NCBI RefSeq assembly: GCF_018736085.1 | Contig: NZ_CP076134.1 | Span: 3,792,501-3,856,500, forward strand | Source: Bradyrhizobium sediminis | GTDB lineage: Bacteria; Pseudomonadota; Alphaproteobacteria; Rhizobiales; Xanthobacteraceae | Direction: 5' to 3' | Length of the DNA: 64,000 nucleotides | In this document: piece after piece, positions 25,393-34,787 of the stretch | Position numbering within the stretch: position 1 is the stretch's first letter | Layout of the letters: every line of letters begins with the position of its first letter | The notes under the pieces: model-generated | Databases searched by the model: none | Told to the model about the DNA's origin: nothing | Seen by the model: the letters and a program-made list of their open reading frames with translations, nothing else | Program-made: the position numbers and the translations under genes

Positions 25393-27549
25393 ATGAGCCG
25401 CATACCGAACTTTGCGAATATCGCCTTTGAGAAAACCGCCCCCGCCCAGCCCGCCGGCGGCGCCGAGCCGTGGCTGACGCCCGAGGGCATCCTGGTCAAG
25501 CCGGGCTATGGCGAGGCCGACCTGGAAGGCATCGACTTCCTCGAGACCTGGCCCGGCATCGCGCCCTATCTGCGCGGTCCCTACCCCACGATGTATGTCA
25601 ACCAGCCATGGACCATCAGGCAATATGCCGGCTTCTCCACGGCGGAAGATTCCAACGCGTTCTATCGCCGCAACCTCGCCGCCGGGCAAAAGGGCCTCTC
25701 GGTCGCCTTCGATCTCGCCACCCACCGCGGCTACGACTCCGATCACCCGCGGGTGTCCGGCGATGTCGGCATGGCCGGCGTCGCGATCGATTCGATCTAC
25801 GACATGCGCACGCTGTTCTCAGGGATCCCGCTCGACCAGATGAGCGTGTCGATGACCATGAACGGCGCGGTGCTGCCGATCCTGGCGCTGTTCGTGGCGG
25901 CCGCCGAGGAACAGGGCGTGCCGCCAGAGAAACTCTCGGGAACCATTCAGAATGACATTCTGAAAGAGTTCATGGTGCGCAACACCTATATCTATCCGCC
26001 GGCGCCCTCGATGCGGATCATCTCCGACATCTTTGCCTACACCTCGCAGAAGATGCCGAAATACAACTCCATCTCCATCTCCGGCTATCACATGCAGGAA
26101 GCCGGCGCGACGCAGGACCTCGAACTCGCCTATACGCTGGCCGACGGCGTCGAATATCTCCGCGCCGGGCTTGCCGCCGGCCTCGACGTCGACCGCTTCG
26201 CACCAAGGCTGTCGTTCTTCTGGGCGATCGGCATGAACTTCTTCATGGAAGTGGCGAAGATGCGCGCAGCGAGGCTGCTGTGGGCCAAGCTGCTGACGCA
26301 GTTCAATCCGAAGGACCCGCGCTCGCTGTCGCTGCGCACGCATTGCCAGACTTCGGGCTGGTCGCTGACCGCGCAGGACGTCTACAACAACGTGATGCGC
26401 ACCACCATCGAGGCGATGGCGGCGACGCAAGGCCATACCCAGTCGCTGCATACCAACGCGCTCGACGAGGCGCTGGCGCTGCCGACCGATTTCTCCGCGC
26501 GGATCGCTCGCAACACGCAATTGTTCCTGCAGCAGGAAAGCGGCACCAACCGCATCATCGACCCCTGGGGCGGCTCCTATTATGTCGAACGGCTGACCCG
26601 CGATCTCGCGGCGAAGGCCTGGGGCCACATCCAGGAGGTCGAGGCGCTCGGCGGCATGGCGAAGGCGATCGAGGCCGGCGTTCCAAAGCTGCGGATCGAG
26701 GAAGCCTCCGCCAAGACGCAGGCGCGGATCGACGCCGGCAAGCAGGCGGTGATCGGCGTCAACAAGTACAAGCCGGTCGAAGAGGCGGCGATCGACGTGC
26801 TGAAGGTGGAGAACTCCACCGTGCGGCGCCTGCAGATCGACAAGCTGGCGCGGCTGCGATCCGAGCGCAACCAGAAAGAGGTCGACGAGGCGCTGGCGGC
26901 GCTGACCCGCAGCGCCGGTGAAGGCAACGGCAATCTGTTGGCGCTGGCCATCGATGCCGCGCGCGCAAAAGCCACCGTCGGCGAGATTTCCGATGCGATG
27001 GAGAAGGTGTTCGGGCGGCACCGCGCCGAAATCAAATCCATCACCGGCGTCTACAAGCGAGAGGCGTCCACCATGTCCAACCGGGTCGAAAAAGTGCAGG
27101 CGCTGATCGATGCGTTCGAGGATGCGGAAGGCCGCCGGCCGCGCATCCTGGTCGCCAAGATCGGCCAGGACGGCCACGACCGCGGCCAGAAGGTGATTGC
27201 ATCGGCGTTCGCCGACGTCGGCTTCGACGTCGATATCGGCCCCTTGTTCGCCACCGCCGAAGAGGCGGCGCGGCAGGCGGTCGAGAACGACGTGCACATT
27301 CTCGGCGTGTCGTCGCTGGCGGCCGCCCACCTCACCGCGGTACCGGAACTGAAGGCCGCGCTGAAGAAACAGGGCCGCGAGGACATCATGATCATCGTCG
27401 GCGGTGTGGTGCCGCCGCAGGATTACGATGCGCTGTACAAGGCCGGCGCGGAGGCGATCTTCCCGCCCGGCACCGTGATCGCGGATGCCGCCGAAGAGCT
27501 GATCCACAAGCTCAACGCACGGCTCGGGCATAGCGAGGCGGCGGAGTAA
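25393..27549 (+). CDS. mutB: Methylmalonyl-CoA mutase large (alpha) subunit
   Basis: This is the catalytic adenosylcobalamin-dependent subunit, 718 residues. The N-terminal TIM barrel binds CoA substrate ([75 protein letters not shown]). The C-terminal B12 domain holds the cobalt-ligand motif in [19 protein letters not shown] (Asp and His near residue 593), followed by [16 protein letters not shown] and [12 protein letters not shown]. It is on the same strand as mutA but separated from it by the GFA gene. The G-protein chaperone gene meaB is 4 kb downstream, after a DUF3298 gene and a Tct transporter. Confidence 0.97.
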   Translation: MSRIPNFANIAFEKTAPAQPAGGAEPWLTPEGILVKPGYGEADLEGIDFLETWPGIAPYLRGPYPTMYVNQPWTIRQYAGFSTAEDSNAFYRRNLAAGQKGLSVAFDLATHRGYDSDHPRVSGDVGMAGVAIDSIYDMRTLFSGIPLDQMSVSMTMNGAVLPILALFVAAAEEQGVPPEKLSGTIQNDILKEFMVRNTYIYPPAPSMRIISDIFAYTSQKMPKYNSISISGYHMQEAGATQDLELAYTLADGVEYLRAGLAAGLDVDRFAPRLSFFWAIGMNFFMEVAKMRAARLLWAKLLTQFNPKDPRSLSLRTHCQTSGWSLTAQDVYNNVMRTTIEAMAATQGHTQSLHTNALDEALALPTDFSARIARNTQLFLQQESGTNRIIDPWGGSYYVERLTRDLAAKAWGHIQEVEALGGMAKAIEAGVPKLRIEEASAKTQARIDAGKQAVIGVNKYKPVEEAAIDVLKVENSTVRRLQIDKLARLRSERNQKEVDEALAALTRSAGEGNGNLLALAIDAARAKATVGEISDAMEKVFGRHRAEIKSITGVYKREASTMSNRVEKVQALIDAFEDAEGRRPRILVAKIGQDGHDRGQKVIASAFADVGFDVDIGPLFATAEEAARQAVENDVHILGVSSLAAAHLTAVPELKAALKKQGREDIMIIVGGVVPPQDYDALYKAGAEAIFPPGTVIADAAEELIHKLNARLGHSEAAE

Positions 27550-27587
27550 CTTCCGCCGTCGAGCCATATTTCTTCAGAGGATTTCCC

Positions 27588-28382
27588 TTGCGCGCTGCTG
27601 CATTCACGCTTGCCCGCAGGATATGCCTCGCGGTCGCATGCCTGGCTTCGCTCGCTGCAGCTCACGCCGCCGAACCCAAACCCGACGCCTCGATCAAGAC
27701 CAAAGCGGTCGAGGCCAGCGTCCTGCTCGACGACCAGATCAAGGCCGATCCCGCGCTGGCGGCGGATTGTCTGGCCGAGGGCAGGAAGTGGATCGAGAAG
27801 AACGCCGCAGAGGCTGCCGCCTCGCGCAAGCAGGAGCCGCAACTGTTTCGTGACGGCGGCTGGACTTTTGAGCGCAAATATTCCGTGCGCTCCGTAGTCG
27901 GCGGGCACTATGTCAGCATCGTCAGGTTCGACTACATGGATACCCGCGGCGCGCATCCCAATTCGGACGTCAACACCATCCTGTGGGACTCCACCGCGCA
28001 GAAGCGCATCAGCATCCGGCCGTTCTTCACCGAGACCGCCGATAACGGCCCGACCATGAAGGCGATGCTCAAGGACGTGATCGCTTCTTTGAACGCTGAA
28101 AAGAGGAAGCGCGACGCCGCCGATACCGCCACCGCCGAATGGTACAAGGACCTTGCGCCGAAACTGCTCAAGATCGGCGCGGTGACGCTGGCGCCGTCGA
28201 CCGTATCCGGCAAGAGTTCCGGCCTGACCTTTCATTATCCGCCCTATGCGGTCGGCCCCTATGCCGAAGGCGAATATGTCGCCTTCGTACCGTGGGAAGC
28301 CCTGAAGCCCTATTTGTCGGCGGAGGGCACCGCGATTTTCGGCGGTGCGCGGCCCAAGGGCGACGATGACGGCCAGCGCTGA
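27588..28382 (+). CDS. Secreted DUF3298 (RsiV-like) protein
   Basis: This 264-residue exported protein has a TTG start preceded by GAGGA and a signal peptide (ARRICLAVACLASLAAAHA, likely cleaved after residue 27). The mature part has the PdaC/DUF4163-like N-terminal region and a C-terminal DUF3298-type domain, with GHYVSIVRFDYMDTRGAHPN, NTILWDSTAQKRISIRPFF and a YPPYAVGPYAEGEYVAFVPW segment. In RsiV this fold binds lysozyme; here the ligand is unknown. It begins 38 bases after mutB and may be co-transcribed. Confidence 0.85.
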   Translation: MRAAAFTLARRICLAVACLASLAAAHAAEPKPDASIKTKAVEASVLLDDQIKADPALAADCLAEGRKWIEKNAAEAAASRKQEPQLFRDGGWTFERKYSVRSVVGGHYVSIVRFDYMDTRGAHPNSDVNTILWDSTAQKRISIRPFFTETADNGPTMKAMLKDVIASLNAEKRKRDAADTATAEWYKDLAPKLLKIGAVTLAPSTVSGKSSGLTFHYPPYAVGPYAEGEYVAFVPWEALKPYLSAEGTAIFGGARPKGDDDGQR

Positions 28383-28483
28383 CAGGCATTCCCGGCGGAC
28401 GTCTTGCGACCGCAGCGCAAAGCTGCCTAGAATGCGCGCATCATAAGAGCGCCGGGATTCACCGGCGCCGCGGGGAGAAACAC

Positions 28484-29476
28484 ATGCCCAAAATCACGCG
28501 CCGCGCCTTTGCCGCTTCAGCCGCCGCTGCCGCGGCAACAGCAGCCTTCGGTTTCAAGCCAGCTCTGGCGCAAGCCTATCCGGCTCGCCCGGTGACCGTG
28601 ATCGTGCCATGGGGCGCGGGCGGCGGCACCGACGCGACCGCGCGTATCGTAGCGGCGCTGTTGGAAAAAGACCTCGGACAGCCGTTCAACGTGGTCAACC
28701 GCACCGGCGGCTCCGGCGTGGTCGGCCATTCGGCGATCGCCACCGCACAGCCCGACGGTTACACCATCGGCATGCTGACGGTGGAAATCTCGATGATGCA
28801 CTGGCAGGGACTCACCGAATTGGTGCCGAAGAGCTACACGCCGCTGGCGCTGATGAACGAAGACCCGCCCGGCATCCAGGTCGGCTCGACATCGCCCTAC
28901 AAGACCGTCAAGGAGCTCGCCGACGCCATCAAGGCAGCACCTGTCGGCAAGTTCAAAGCCTCTGGCACCGGCCAGGGCGGCATCTGGCATCTCGCACTGG
29001 TCGGCTGGATGCAGGCCATGGGGCTTCCGGCCAATCAGGTTGCCTGGGTGCCGTCGAACGGCGCTGCGCCCGCGATGCAGGATCTCGCGGCGGGCGGTCT
29101 CGACCTGACCACCTGCTCGGTGCCGGAAGCGCGCGCGATCATCGAGGCCGGCAAGGCGCGCAGCCTTGCCATCATGGCGCCGGCGCGCAACCCCGCATTC
29201 CCCAATGTGCCGACGCTGAAGGAGGCGATGGGCATCGACTATTCGACCGGCGCGTGGCGCGGCATTGCGGGTCCGAAGGGCCTGCCCGCAGATGTCGCGG
29301 CCAAGCTCACGGCGTCGCTGAAGAAGGTCTACGACTCCAAGGAGTTCAAGGACTTCATGAGCAATCGCGGCTTCGGAACGGTGTGGGGTGACGCGGCCCA
29401 ATTCGCAGCCTTCATGGACAAGGGCGACGCCCAGATGGGCCTGGCGATGAAGGCCGCCGGTCTCTCCAAGGCCTGA
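28484..29476 (+). CDS. tctC: TctC/Bug-family periplasmic solute-binding protein
   Basis: This is the substrate receptor of a tripartite tricarboxylate transporter. The 330-residue protein has a signal with a twin-arginine-like start (ITRRAFAASAAAAAATAAF). The Bug fold begins with YPARPVTVIVPWGAGGGTDA, then VVNRTGGSGVVGHSAIATAQ and PDGYTIGML, and ends with the usual helices. The ligand, probably a carboxylate, cannot be deduced; Bug proteins bind citrate, dicarboxylates, aromatic acids and others. It heads the tctC-tctB-tctA operon placed between mutB and meaB, which makes a propionate-pathway-related acid an attractive but unproven substrate. Confidence 0.95.
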   Translation: MPKITRRAFAASAAAAAATAAFGFKPALAQAYPARPVTVIVPWGAGGGTDATARIVAALLEKDLGQPFNVVNRTGGSGVVGHSAIATAQPDGYTIGMLTVEISMMHWQGLTELVPKSYTPLALMNEDPPGIQVGSTSPYKTVKELADAIKAAPVGKFKASGTGQGGIWHLALVGWMQAMGLPANQVAWVPSNGAAPAMQDLAAGGLDLTTCSVPEARAIIEAGKARSLAIMAPARNPAFPNVPTLKEAMGIDYSTGAWRGIAGPKGLPADVAAKLTASLKKVYDSKEFKDFMSNRGFGTVWGDAAQFAAFMDKGDAQMGLAMKAAGLSKA

Positions 29477-29521
29477 TCCGTCCCGCCGGCTCACTTCCTC
29501 GGAAATCCGTGGGGATCGTTC

Positions 29522-30007
29522 ATGCGTCTTCCCGATCGCGTCACGGGATTGTTCCTCGTTGGCCTCGGCGCAGCCGCCGCCTATGGCGGCTGGCTGCTGC
29601 CGCCGGTGCCCGGCCAGCCGGTCGGCCCCAACGTGTTCCCGCTGGTGATCGGGAGCGGGCTTGCACTCTGCGGGCTCGCGATCGCGTTCGGCATCGGCCA
29701 CAGCTTCGAAGAGGAAGAGGAGATCATTCCGATCGAGGGTGGCGAGGCCAAGGCGCCACCCGGCAAGCTCTACGGACTGCGCACCCTGCTGCCGCCGGCG
29801 CTGCTGCTGTTCTACGTCGCGGCGGCCGACCGGCTCGGCTTCATCATCACGGCCGCGCTGATCGTCTATGGCACGGCAACCGCGCTCGGCGCCCGGTGGA
29901 AGCTTTCGCTGCCGCTCGCCGTGCTGGCGCCGATCGGCATCCATCTGATTTTCAGCAAGCTCTTGCGTGTGCCGCTCCCGATCGGGCTGCTGCCGATGCC
30001 GTGGTGA
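29522..30007 (+). CDS. tctB: TctB-type small membrane subunit (DUF1468)
   Basis: This 161-residue protein has four predicted transmembrane helices (RVTGLFLVGLGAAAAYGGWL, NVFPLVIGSGLALCGLAIAF, LLPPALLLFYVAAADRLGFI, LPLAVLAPIGIHLIFSKLL). The VGPNVFPLVIG motif is typical of TctB. An acidic cytoplasmic loop (EEEEEIIPIEGGEA) lies between helices 2 and 3. It is the small subunit of the tripartite tricarboxylate transporter and directly precedes tctA by 3 bases. Confidence 0.95.
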   Translation: MRLPDRVTGLFLVGLGAAAAYGGWLLPPVPGQPVGPNVFPLVIGSGLALCGLAIAFGIGHSFEEEEEIIPIEGGEAKAPPGKLYGLRTLLPPALLLFYVAAADRLGFIITAALIVYGTATALGARWKLSLPLAVLAPIGIHLIFSKLLRVPLPIGLLPMPW

Positions 30008-30010
30008 TCC

Positions 30011-31525
30011 ATGCTCAACACCCTGATTGAAGCGTTCGGCCTGATTACGACCTGGGAAGTCATCATCGCGATGATGGCGGCGTCGGTCTACGGGCTCGTG
30101 ATCGGATCGCTGCCCGGCCTGTCCGCCACCATGGCGACCGCCCTGCTGGTCCCGGTCACCTTCTATCTCTCGCCGATCGCCGCGATCGCCACCATCGTGG
30201 CGGCGTCCTCGATGGCGATCTTTTCCGGCGACATTCCCGGCGCGCTGCTGCGCATCCCCGGCACGCCCGCCTCCGCAGCCTATGCCGACGAAGCCTACGC
30301 CATGACCCGCAAGGGCGAGGCCGAACTCGCGCTCGGCGCCGGCGTATGGTTCTCCGCCGTCGGCGGCATCGCGGGCACGCTCTCGCTGATGATCCTCGCG
30401 CCGCCGCTCGCCGAAATCGCGCTGTCGTTCTCGACCTTCGAATATTTCTGGCTGGCGCTGCTCGGCCTGATGTGCGCGACGCTGGTGGCGCGCTCCTCCC
30501 CCGTGAAGGCCATCGCCGGCATGTTCATCGGCCTCCTGGTTTCCTGCGTCGGCATCGAAAACCCGGGCGGCGTGCCGCGATTCACGTTTGGCTTCACCGA
30601 CCTGTTCGGCGGCATCGAGCCGATCCCGGCGCTGGTCGGCGTCTTTGCCGTGGCGCAAGTGATGCGTGCGATGCTCACACCGGAGCCGCCGCCGATCCCC
30701 CGACGCAAGTTCGGAAGCATCATGGCGGGCCAGTGGAGGCTCACCAAGAAGTATCAGTGGCAGATGACGCGGGGGAACATCATCGGCATCATCATCGGGG
30801 TGCTGCCGGGCGCGGGCGCCGACATGGCGGCTTGGGTGAGCTACGCGATGTCCAAGCGCTTCTCGAAGGAGCCGGAGAAGTTCGGCACCGGCCATGTCGA
30901 GGGCCTGGTCGAGGCCGGCGCCAGCAACAATGCCAGCATCGCCTCGGGCTGGGTGCCGTCGCTGTTGTTCGGCATTCCCGGCGACACCATCGCGGCGATC
31001 GCGATCGGCGTGCTCTACATGAAGGGGCTCAATCCAGGCCCGACGCTGTTCACCGAGAAAGCGTCGAGCATGTACGCGATCTACCTGATGTTCATCATCG
31101 CCAACATCATGATGATCCCGCTCGGCATCGTCATGATCCGGCTGGCGAGCTACGTGCTGCGCGCGCCGCGCTGCAGCGTGATGCCGGTCATCATGCTGTG
31201 CTGCGCGGTCGGCTCGTTCGCCATCGGCAACAACATGTTCGGGGTGGTGACGGTCGCGACCTTCGGGGTGATCGGCTACGTCATGGAGGCGAACGGCTAT
31301 CCGGTGGCCGCGATGGTGCTCGGGATCGTGATGGGCACCATGGTGGAGCAGGCCTTCGTCACCTCGCTGATCAAATCCGACGGCAGCATCCTGCCGTTCT
31401 TCGAGCGGCCGATCTCCGCGATCCTCGCCTCGATGGCGATCGGCGCGATGATCTGGCCGGTGCTGGTCTGGCTGTGGCGGCGGTTGAAACGCGAATCACC
31501 CGCCCCCGCCACGCCAGCCCGCTGA
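30011..31525 (+). CDS. tctA: TctA-type large membrane subunit
   Basis: This 504-residue, roughly 12-helix membrane subunit performs sodium- or proton-coupled uptake with TctC and TctB. The two repeated glycine/proline motifs of the family are present: VIGSLPGLSATMATALLVPV near residue 30 and GVLPGAGADMAAWVSYAMSK near residue 260. GDIPGALLRIPGTPASAAYA and FGIPGDTIAAIAIGVLYMKG are also characteristic. The meaB start follows 22 bases after the stop, so the transporter and meaB probably share a transcript. Confidence 0.96.
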   Translation: MLNTLIEAFGLITTWEVIIAMMAASVYGLVIGSLPGLSATMATALLVPVTFYLSPIAAIATIVAASSMAIFSGDIPGALLRIPGTPASAAYADEAYAMTRKGEAELALGAGVWFSAVGGIAGTLSLMILAPPLAEIALSFSTFEYFWLALLGLMCATLVARSSPVKAIAGMFIGLLVSCVGIENPGGVPRFTFGFTDLFGGIEPIPALVGVFAVAQVMRAMLTPEPPPIPRRKFGSIMAGQWRLTKKYQWQMTRGNIIGIIIGVLPGAGADMAAWVSYAMSKRFSKEPEKFGTGHVEGLVEAGASNNASIASGWVPSLLFGIPGDTIAAIAIGVLYMKGLNPGPTLFTEKASSMYAIYLMFIIANIMMIPLGIVMIRLASYVLRAPRCSVMPVIMLCCAVGSFAIGNNMFGVVTVATFGVIGYVMEANGYPVAAMVLGIVMGTMVEQAFVTSLIKSDGSILPFFERPISAILASMAIGAMIWPVLVWLWRRLKRESPAPATPAR

Positions 31526-31547
31526 GCGAGCCCCCGCGCCCTCTCGC

Positions 31548-32570
31548 ATGTCACGCCCGGCCGTTGTAAACGAAGGCATGACCCTGCCGAAACGTGCCTC
31601 CCTCGACATCAAAGCATTGGCGAAAGACCTGCGCTCGGGACACCGCGCGGCGCTGGCGCGCGCGATCACGCTGGTCGAAAGCCGGCGCGGCGATCATCAG
31701 GCAGCGGCCCGTGATCTGGTGCAGGCGCTGCTGCCCGACACCGGCAAGGCTATCCGGGTCGGCATCACCGGCTCGCCCGGGGTCGGCAAATCCACCACCA
31801 TCGACGCGCTCGGCATGTTCCTGATCGAACGCGGCCACAAGGTCGCGGTGCTCGCGGTCGACCCCTCCTCCGCGCGCACCGGCGGCTCGATCCTCGGCGA
31901 CAAGACCCGGATGGCGCGGCTGTCGGCCTCCGATCGCGCCTATATCCGGCCCTCACCTGCCGCCGGCACGCTTGGCGGCGTCGCGGCCAAGACCCGCGAA
32001 GCGATGCTGTTGTGCGAGGCCGCGGGCTTCGACGTGGTGCTGGTGGAAACCGTCGGGATCGGCCAGTCCGAGACCGTGGTCTGCGACATGACCGACTTCT
32101 TCCTGGCGCTGATGCTGCCGGGCGCCGGCGACGAGCTGCAGGGCATCAAGAAGGGTCTGGTCGAGCTCGCCGACATGATTGCCATCAACAAGGCCGACGG
32201 CGACAACATCAAGCGCGCCAATCTTGCCGCGGCAGAGTATCGAGGCGCGCTGCATATCCTCACCCCGCGCTCGGAACACTGGCAGCCGCCAGTCGAGACC
32301 TATTCGGCGCTGACCGGGGCGGGCATCGACACCCTGTGGCGGAAGATCCTCGAGCACCGCACCGCGATGAACGCCTCGGGCGAATTCGCCGAACGACGGC
32401 GGGAGCAGCAGGTGAAGTGGATGTGGTCGATGCTGGAACAGCGGATGATGGCACGGCTGCGCGCCGATCCGGCGATCCGCAGCAAGGTGAGGAAGATCGA
32501 AGCCGAGGTGGCCGACGGCCGCATCGCGCCGGCGCTGGCGGCGGAGCAGATCGCGGACATGCTGGCGTGA
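31548..32570 (+). CDS. meaB: Methylmalonyl-CoA mutase-associated GTPase MeaB
   Basis: MeaB is the G3E-family GTPase that gates cofactor loading and protects or reactivates the B12-dependent mutase. The 340-residue protein has Walker A RVGITGSPGVGKSTTID, the ArgK/MeaB motifs VLAVDPSSARTGGSILGDKT and VETVGIGQSETVVCDMTDFF, and the GTP-specificity motif INKADGDN. A helical dimerisation tail follows. ATG 31548 is given; ATG 31578 is an alternative because the family starts near ASLDIKALAKDL. It is followed by pcp after one base. Confidence 0.95.
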   Translation: MSRPAVVNEGMTLPKRASLDIKALAKDLRSGHRAALARAITLVESRRGDHQAAARDLVQALLPDTGKAIRVGITGSPGVGKSTTIDALGMFLIERGHKVAVLAVDPSSARTGGSILGDKTRMARLSASDRAYIRPSPAAGTLGGVAAKTREAMLLCEAAGFDVVLVETVGIGQSETVVCDMTDFFLALMLPGAGDELQGIKKGLVELADMIAINKADGDNIKRANLAAAEYRGALHILTPRSEHWQPPVETYSALTGAGIDTLWRKILEHRTAMNASGEFAERRREQQVKWMWSMLEQRMMARLRADPAIRSKVRKIEAEVADGRIAPALAAEQIADMLA

Positions 32571-32571
32571 C

Positions 32572-33231
32572 ATGAGCGACAAACTCCGCATTCTCATCAC
32601 CGGCTTCGGCCCGTTTCCCGGCGCACCGTACAATCCGACTCAGCCGCTGGTGGCGCGGCTGCTGCGCCTGCGCCGGCCGGCGCTGGGCGATGTCGAACTG
32701 TCCGGCCACATCTTCCCCGTCACCTACAAGGCGGTCGACCGCGAGCTGCCGGAATTGCTGGCGGCGAAGAGGCCGCAGGCGCTGCTGAGTTTCGGCCTCG
32801 CCTCCCGCACGCCTTACGTCCGGGTCGAGACCCGCGCCCGCAACGCGGTCACCACGCTGTGGCCCGACGCCGATCATACCAGGGTGCGCAAGGGATCGAT
32901 CGCCGGCGGCGCCGATGCCATGATGTTTGGTCCGCACACCGCAAGACTGTTGTGCACGGCGCTCGGCACCGGCGTCGATGCGCGCGCTTCGCGCGATGCC
33001 GGCAGCTACCTCTGCAACTATCTGAGCTGGCGCGCGATCGAGGCGACCTGCAGCGACAACGGTCTCCGCCTCGCCGCCTTCGTGCATGTGCCGCCGCTGG
33101 CGCGCGATGGCACGCAGCAACGCAAGGGCCCGGCGCGGCGCGTCACCCTGGAGGAACTGGTCGACGCCGGCGAAGCCATGCTGCTGGAGATGGTGAGGCT
33201 GGCGCGAAGGGCCGCGCGGGAGAACGCATGA
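32572..33231 (+). CDS. pcp: Pyroglutamyl-peptidase I (peptidase C15)
   Basis: Pcp removes N-terminal pyroglutamate from peptides in the cytoplasm. The 219-residue protein starts ILITGFGPFPGAPYNPTQ. It contains the Glu of the triad in TPYVRVETRARN, the nucleophile Cys in RDAGSYLCNYLSWRAIE and the His in AAFVHVPPLA. It deviates from textbook Pcp around the Glu motif, but all three catalytic residues are in place. It directly follows meaB, with one base between the genes, and is probably translated from the same transcript. Confidence 0.92.
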   Translation: MSDKLRILITGFGPFPGAPYNPTQPLVARLLRLRRPALGDVELSGHIFPVTYKAVDRELPELLAAKRPQALLSFGLASRTPYVRVETRARNAVTTLWPDADHTRVRKGSIAGGADAMMFGPHTARLLCTALGTGVDARASRDAGSYLCNYLSWRAIEATCSDNGLRLAAFVHVPPLARDGTQQRKGPARRVTLEELVDAGEAMLLEMVRLARRAARENA

Positions 33232-33383
33232 TCCCCTCGTTCCGCTCCCAGCGTGAGGTTAAGATTAACCCTACCCCCAACAATCGCCTTCTTCCGACCT
33301 CGCCTTCACCACGCTCCGCCGTATTTTTGCGTTACTCCAAACCTCGCGGACGCATGGCAATTACGTCTGCCGGAGACGCGATC

Positions 33384-34754
33384 ATGGACGTCAATCGCCG
33401 CCATCTCATCGGAACAGCCGCCGCCGGTGCGGCGGGGGCGCTGGCAATGTCGTCTGACGCTGCGCGGGCGGCGCCGCCGACGTCGGCGCTTGGGCGCGAC
33501 GTCACCCAATATGGCGTCCGGCCTGGCAATCCCGACGACCAGACCAAGGCTCTGCAGCGCGCGATCGACGAGGCGGCACGGGCGCAGGTCCCGCTGGCGC
33601 TGCCGCCGGGCGTCTATCGCACCGGAATGCTCCGCCTGCAAAGCGGAACGCAGCTCGTCGGTGTACGCGGCGCGACCAAACTGGTGTTCACCGGCGGCGC
33701 GTCGATGCTGCAGGGCGAAGGCGCCGGCAACATCGGCCTCACCAACATCACGCTCGATGGCGGCGGCATTCCGCTGCCGAAAAGGCGGGGGCTGGTGCAT
33801 TGCCTTGGCGGCCGCGACATCCGCATCGTCGATTGCGAGATATCAGCCAGCGGCGGCAACGGCATCTGGTTCGAACAGGTCTCCGGCGATATCAGCGGCA
33901 ACATCATCACGAGGTCGGCGACCACGGCGATCGTGTCGTTCGACGCGCTGGGCCTGCTGGTTTCTCGCAACACCATCCTAGGCACCAACGACAACGGCAT
34001 CGAAATCCTGCGCACCGCCATCGGCGACGACGGTACGCTGGTGGCCGACAACCGCATCGAGGACATCAAGGCCGGCCCCGGCGGCTCCGGGCAATACGGC
34101 AACGCCATCAACGCGTTTCGTGCCGGCAACGTCATCGTACGCGGCAACCGCATCCGCAATTGCGATTATTCGGCCGTGCGCGGCAATTCGGCGTCCAACA
34201 TCCAGATCATGGGCAATAGCGTCGCTGACGTCCGCGAGGTGGCGCTGTATTCCGAATTCGCCTTCGAGGGCGCCGTGATCGCCAACAACACCGTGGACGG
34301 CGCGGCTTTAGGTGTTTCGGTGTGCAATTTCAACGAGGGCGGCCGCATCGCGGTAGTCCAGGGCAATATCATTCGCAACCTGCTGCCGAAGCGCCCGATC
34401 GGCACTGCACCGGACGACGATGCCGGCATCGGCATCTATGTCGAGGCCGATACTTCGGTCACCGGCAACGTGATCGAGAACGCACCCTCGTTCGGGATCA
34501 TCGCCGGCTGGGGCAAATATCTGCGCGACGTCGTGATATCGGGCAATGTGATCCGCAAAGCCTTCGCCGGCGTCGGCGTATCGGTGGCGCCGGGCGCCGG
34601 CACCGCGCTGGTCAACAGCAACATGATCTCGGAAACGCCGCGCGGCGCCGTGGTCGGGCTCGATCACGCCCGGCCGATCACGCCGGATCTGTCCGCCGAG
34701 GGCGCGCAACGCTTTGCCCAGGTGGTGGTGGGAACGAACGCGGTGCGGAGGTAG
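33384..34754 (+). CDS. Tat-exported right-handed beta-helix protein (TIGR03808-like)
   Basis: This 456-residue protein has a twin-arginine signal (DVNRRHLIGTAAAGAAGALA) and a parallel beta-helix body. The body opens with the pectate-lyase-like DQTKALQRAIDEAARAQVPL and GVYRTGMLRLQSGTQLVG. Many PbH1-type turns follow with Asn ladders (GNIITRSATTAIVSF, NDNGIEILRTAIGDD, GNAINAFRAGNVIVRGNR). It fits TIGR03808, a TAT-translocated repetitive family of unknown role limited to a few Rhizobiales. Polysaccharide binding or cleavage is suggested by the fold only. ATG 33384 has GGAG 8 bases upstream. A TIGR03809-like gene lies 3.3 kb away. Confidence 0.88.
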   Translation: MDVNRRHLIGTAAAGAAGALAMSSDAARAAPPTSALGRDVTQYGVRPGNPDDQTKALQRAIDEAARAQVPLALPPGVYRTGMLRLQSGTQLVGVRGATKLVFTGGASMLQGEGAGNIGLTNITLDGGGIPLPKRRGLVHCLGGRDIRIVDCEISASGGNGIWFEQVSGDISGNIITRSATTAIVSFDALGLLVSRNTILGTNDNGIEILRTAIGDDGTLVADNRIEDIKAGPGGSGQYGNAINAFRAGNVIVRGNRIRNCDYSAVRGNSASNIQIMGNSVADVREVALYSEFAFEGAVIANNTVDGAALGVSVCNFNEGGRIAVVQGNIIRNLLPKRPIGTAPDDDAGIGIYVEADTSVTGNVIENAPSFGIIAGWGKYLRDVVISGNVIRKAFAGVGVSVAPGAGTALVNSNMISETPRGAVVGLDHARPITPDLSAEGAQRFAQVVVGTNAVRR

Positions 34755-34787
34755 AGCCTTCGTCGCCCCCCCAAAGCGCGTGACACC

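Noticed and set aside
25819..27567. Long minus-strand frame opposite mutB
   Set aside because: Shadow of the mutB codon pattern with no recognisable domain.
28517..30895. Very long open frame on the minus strand opposite tctC-tctB-tctA
   Set aside because: It mirrors high-GC codon bias of the real genes, is full of Arg, His and Asp, and shows no family motif.
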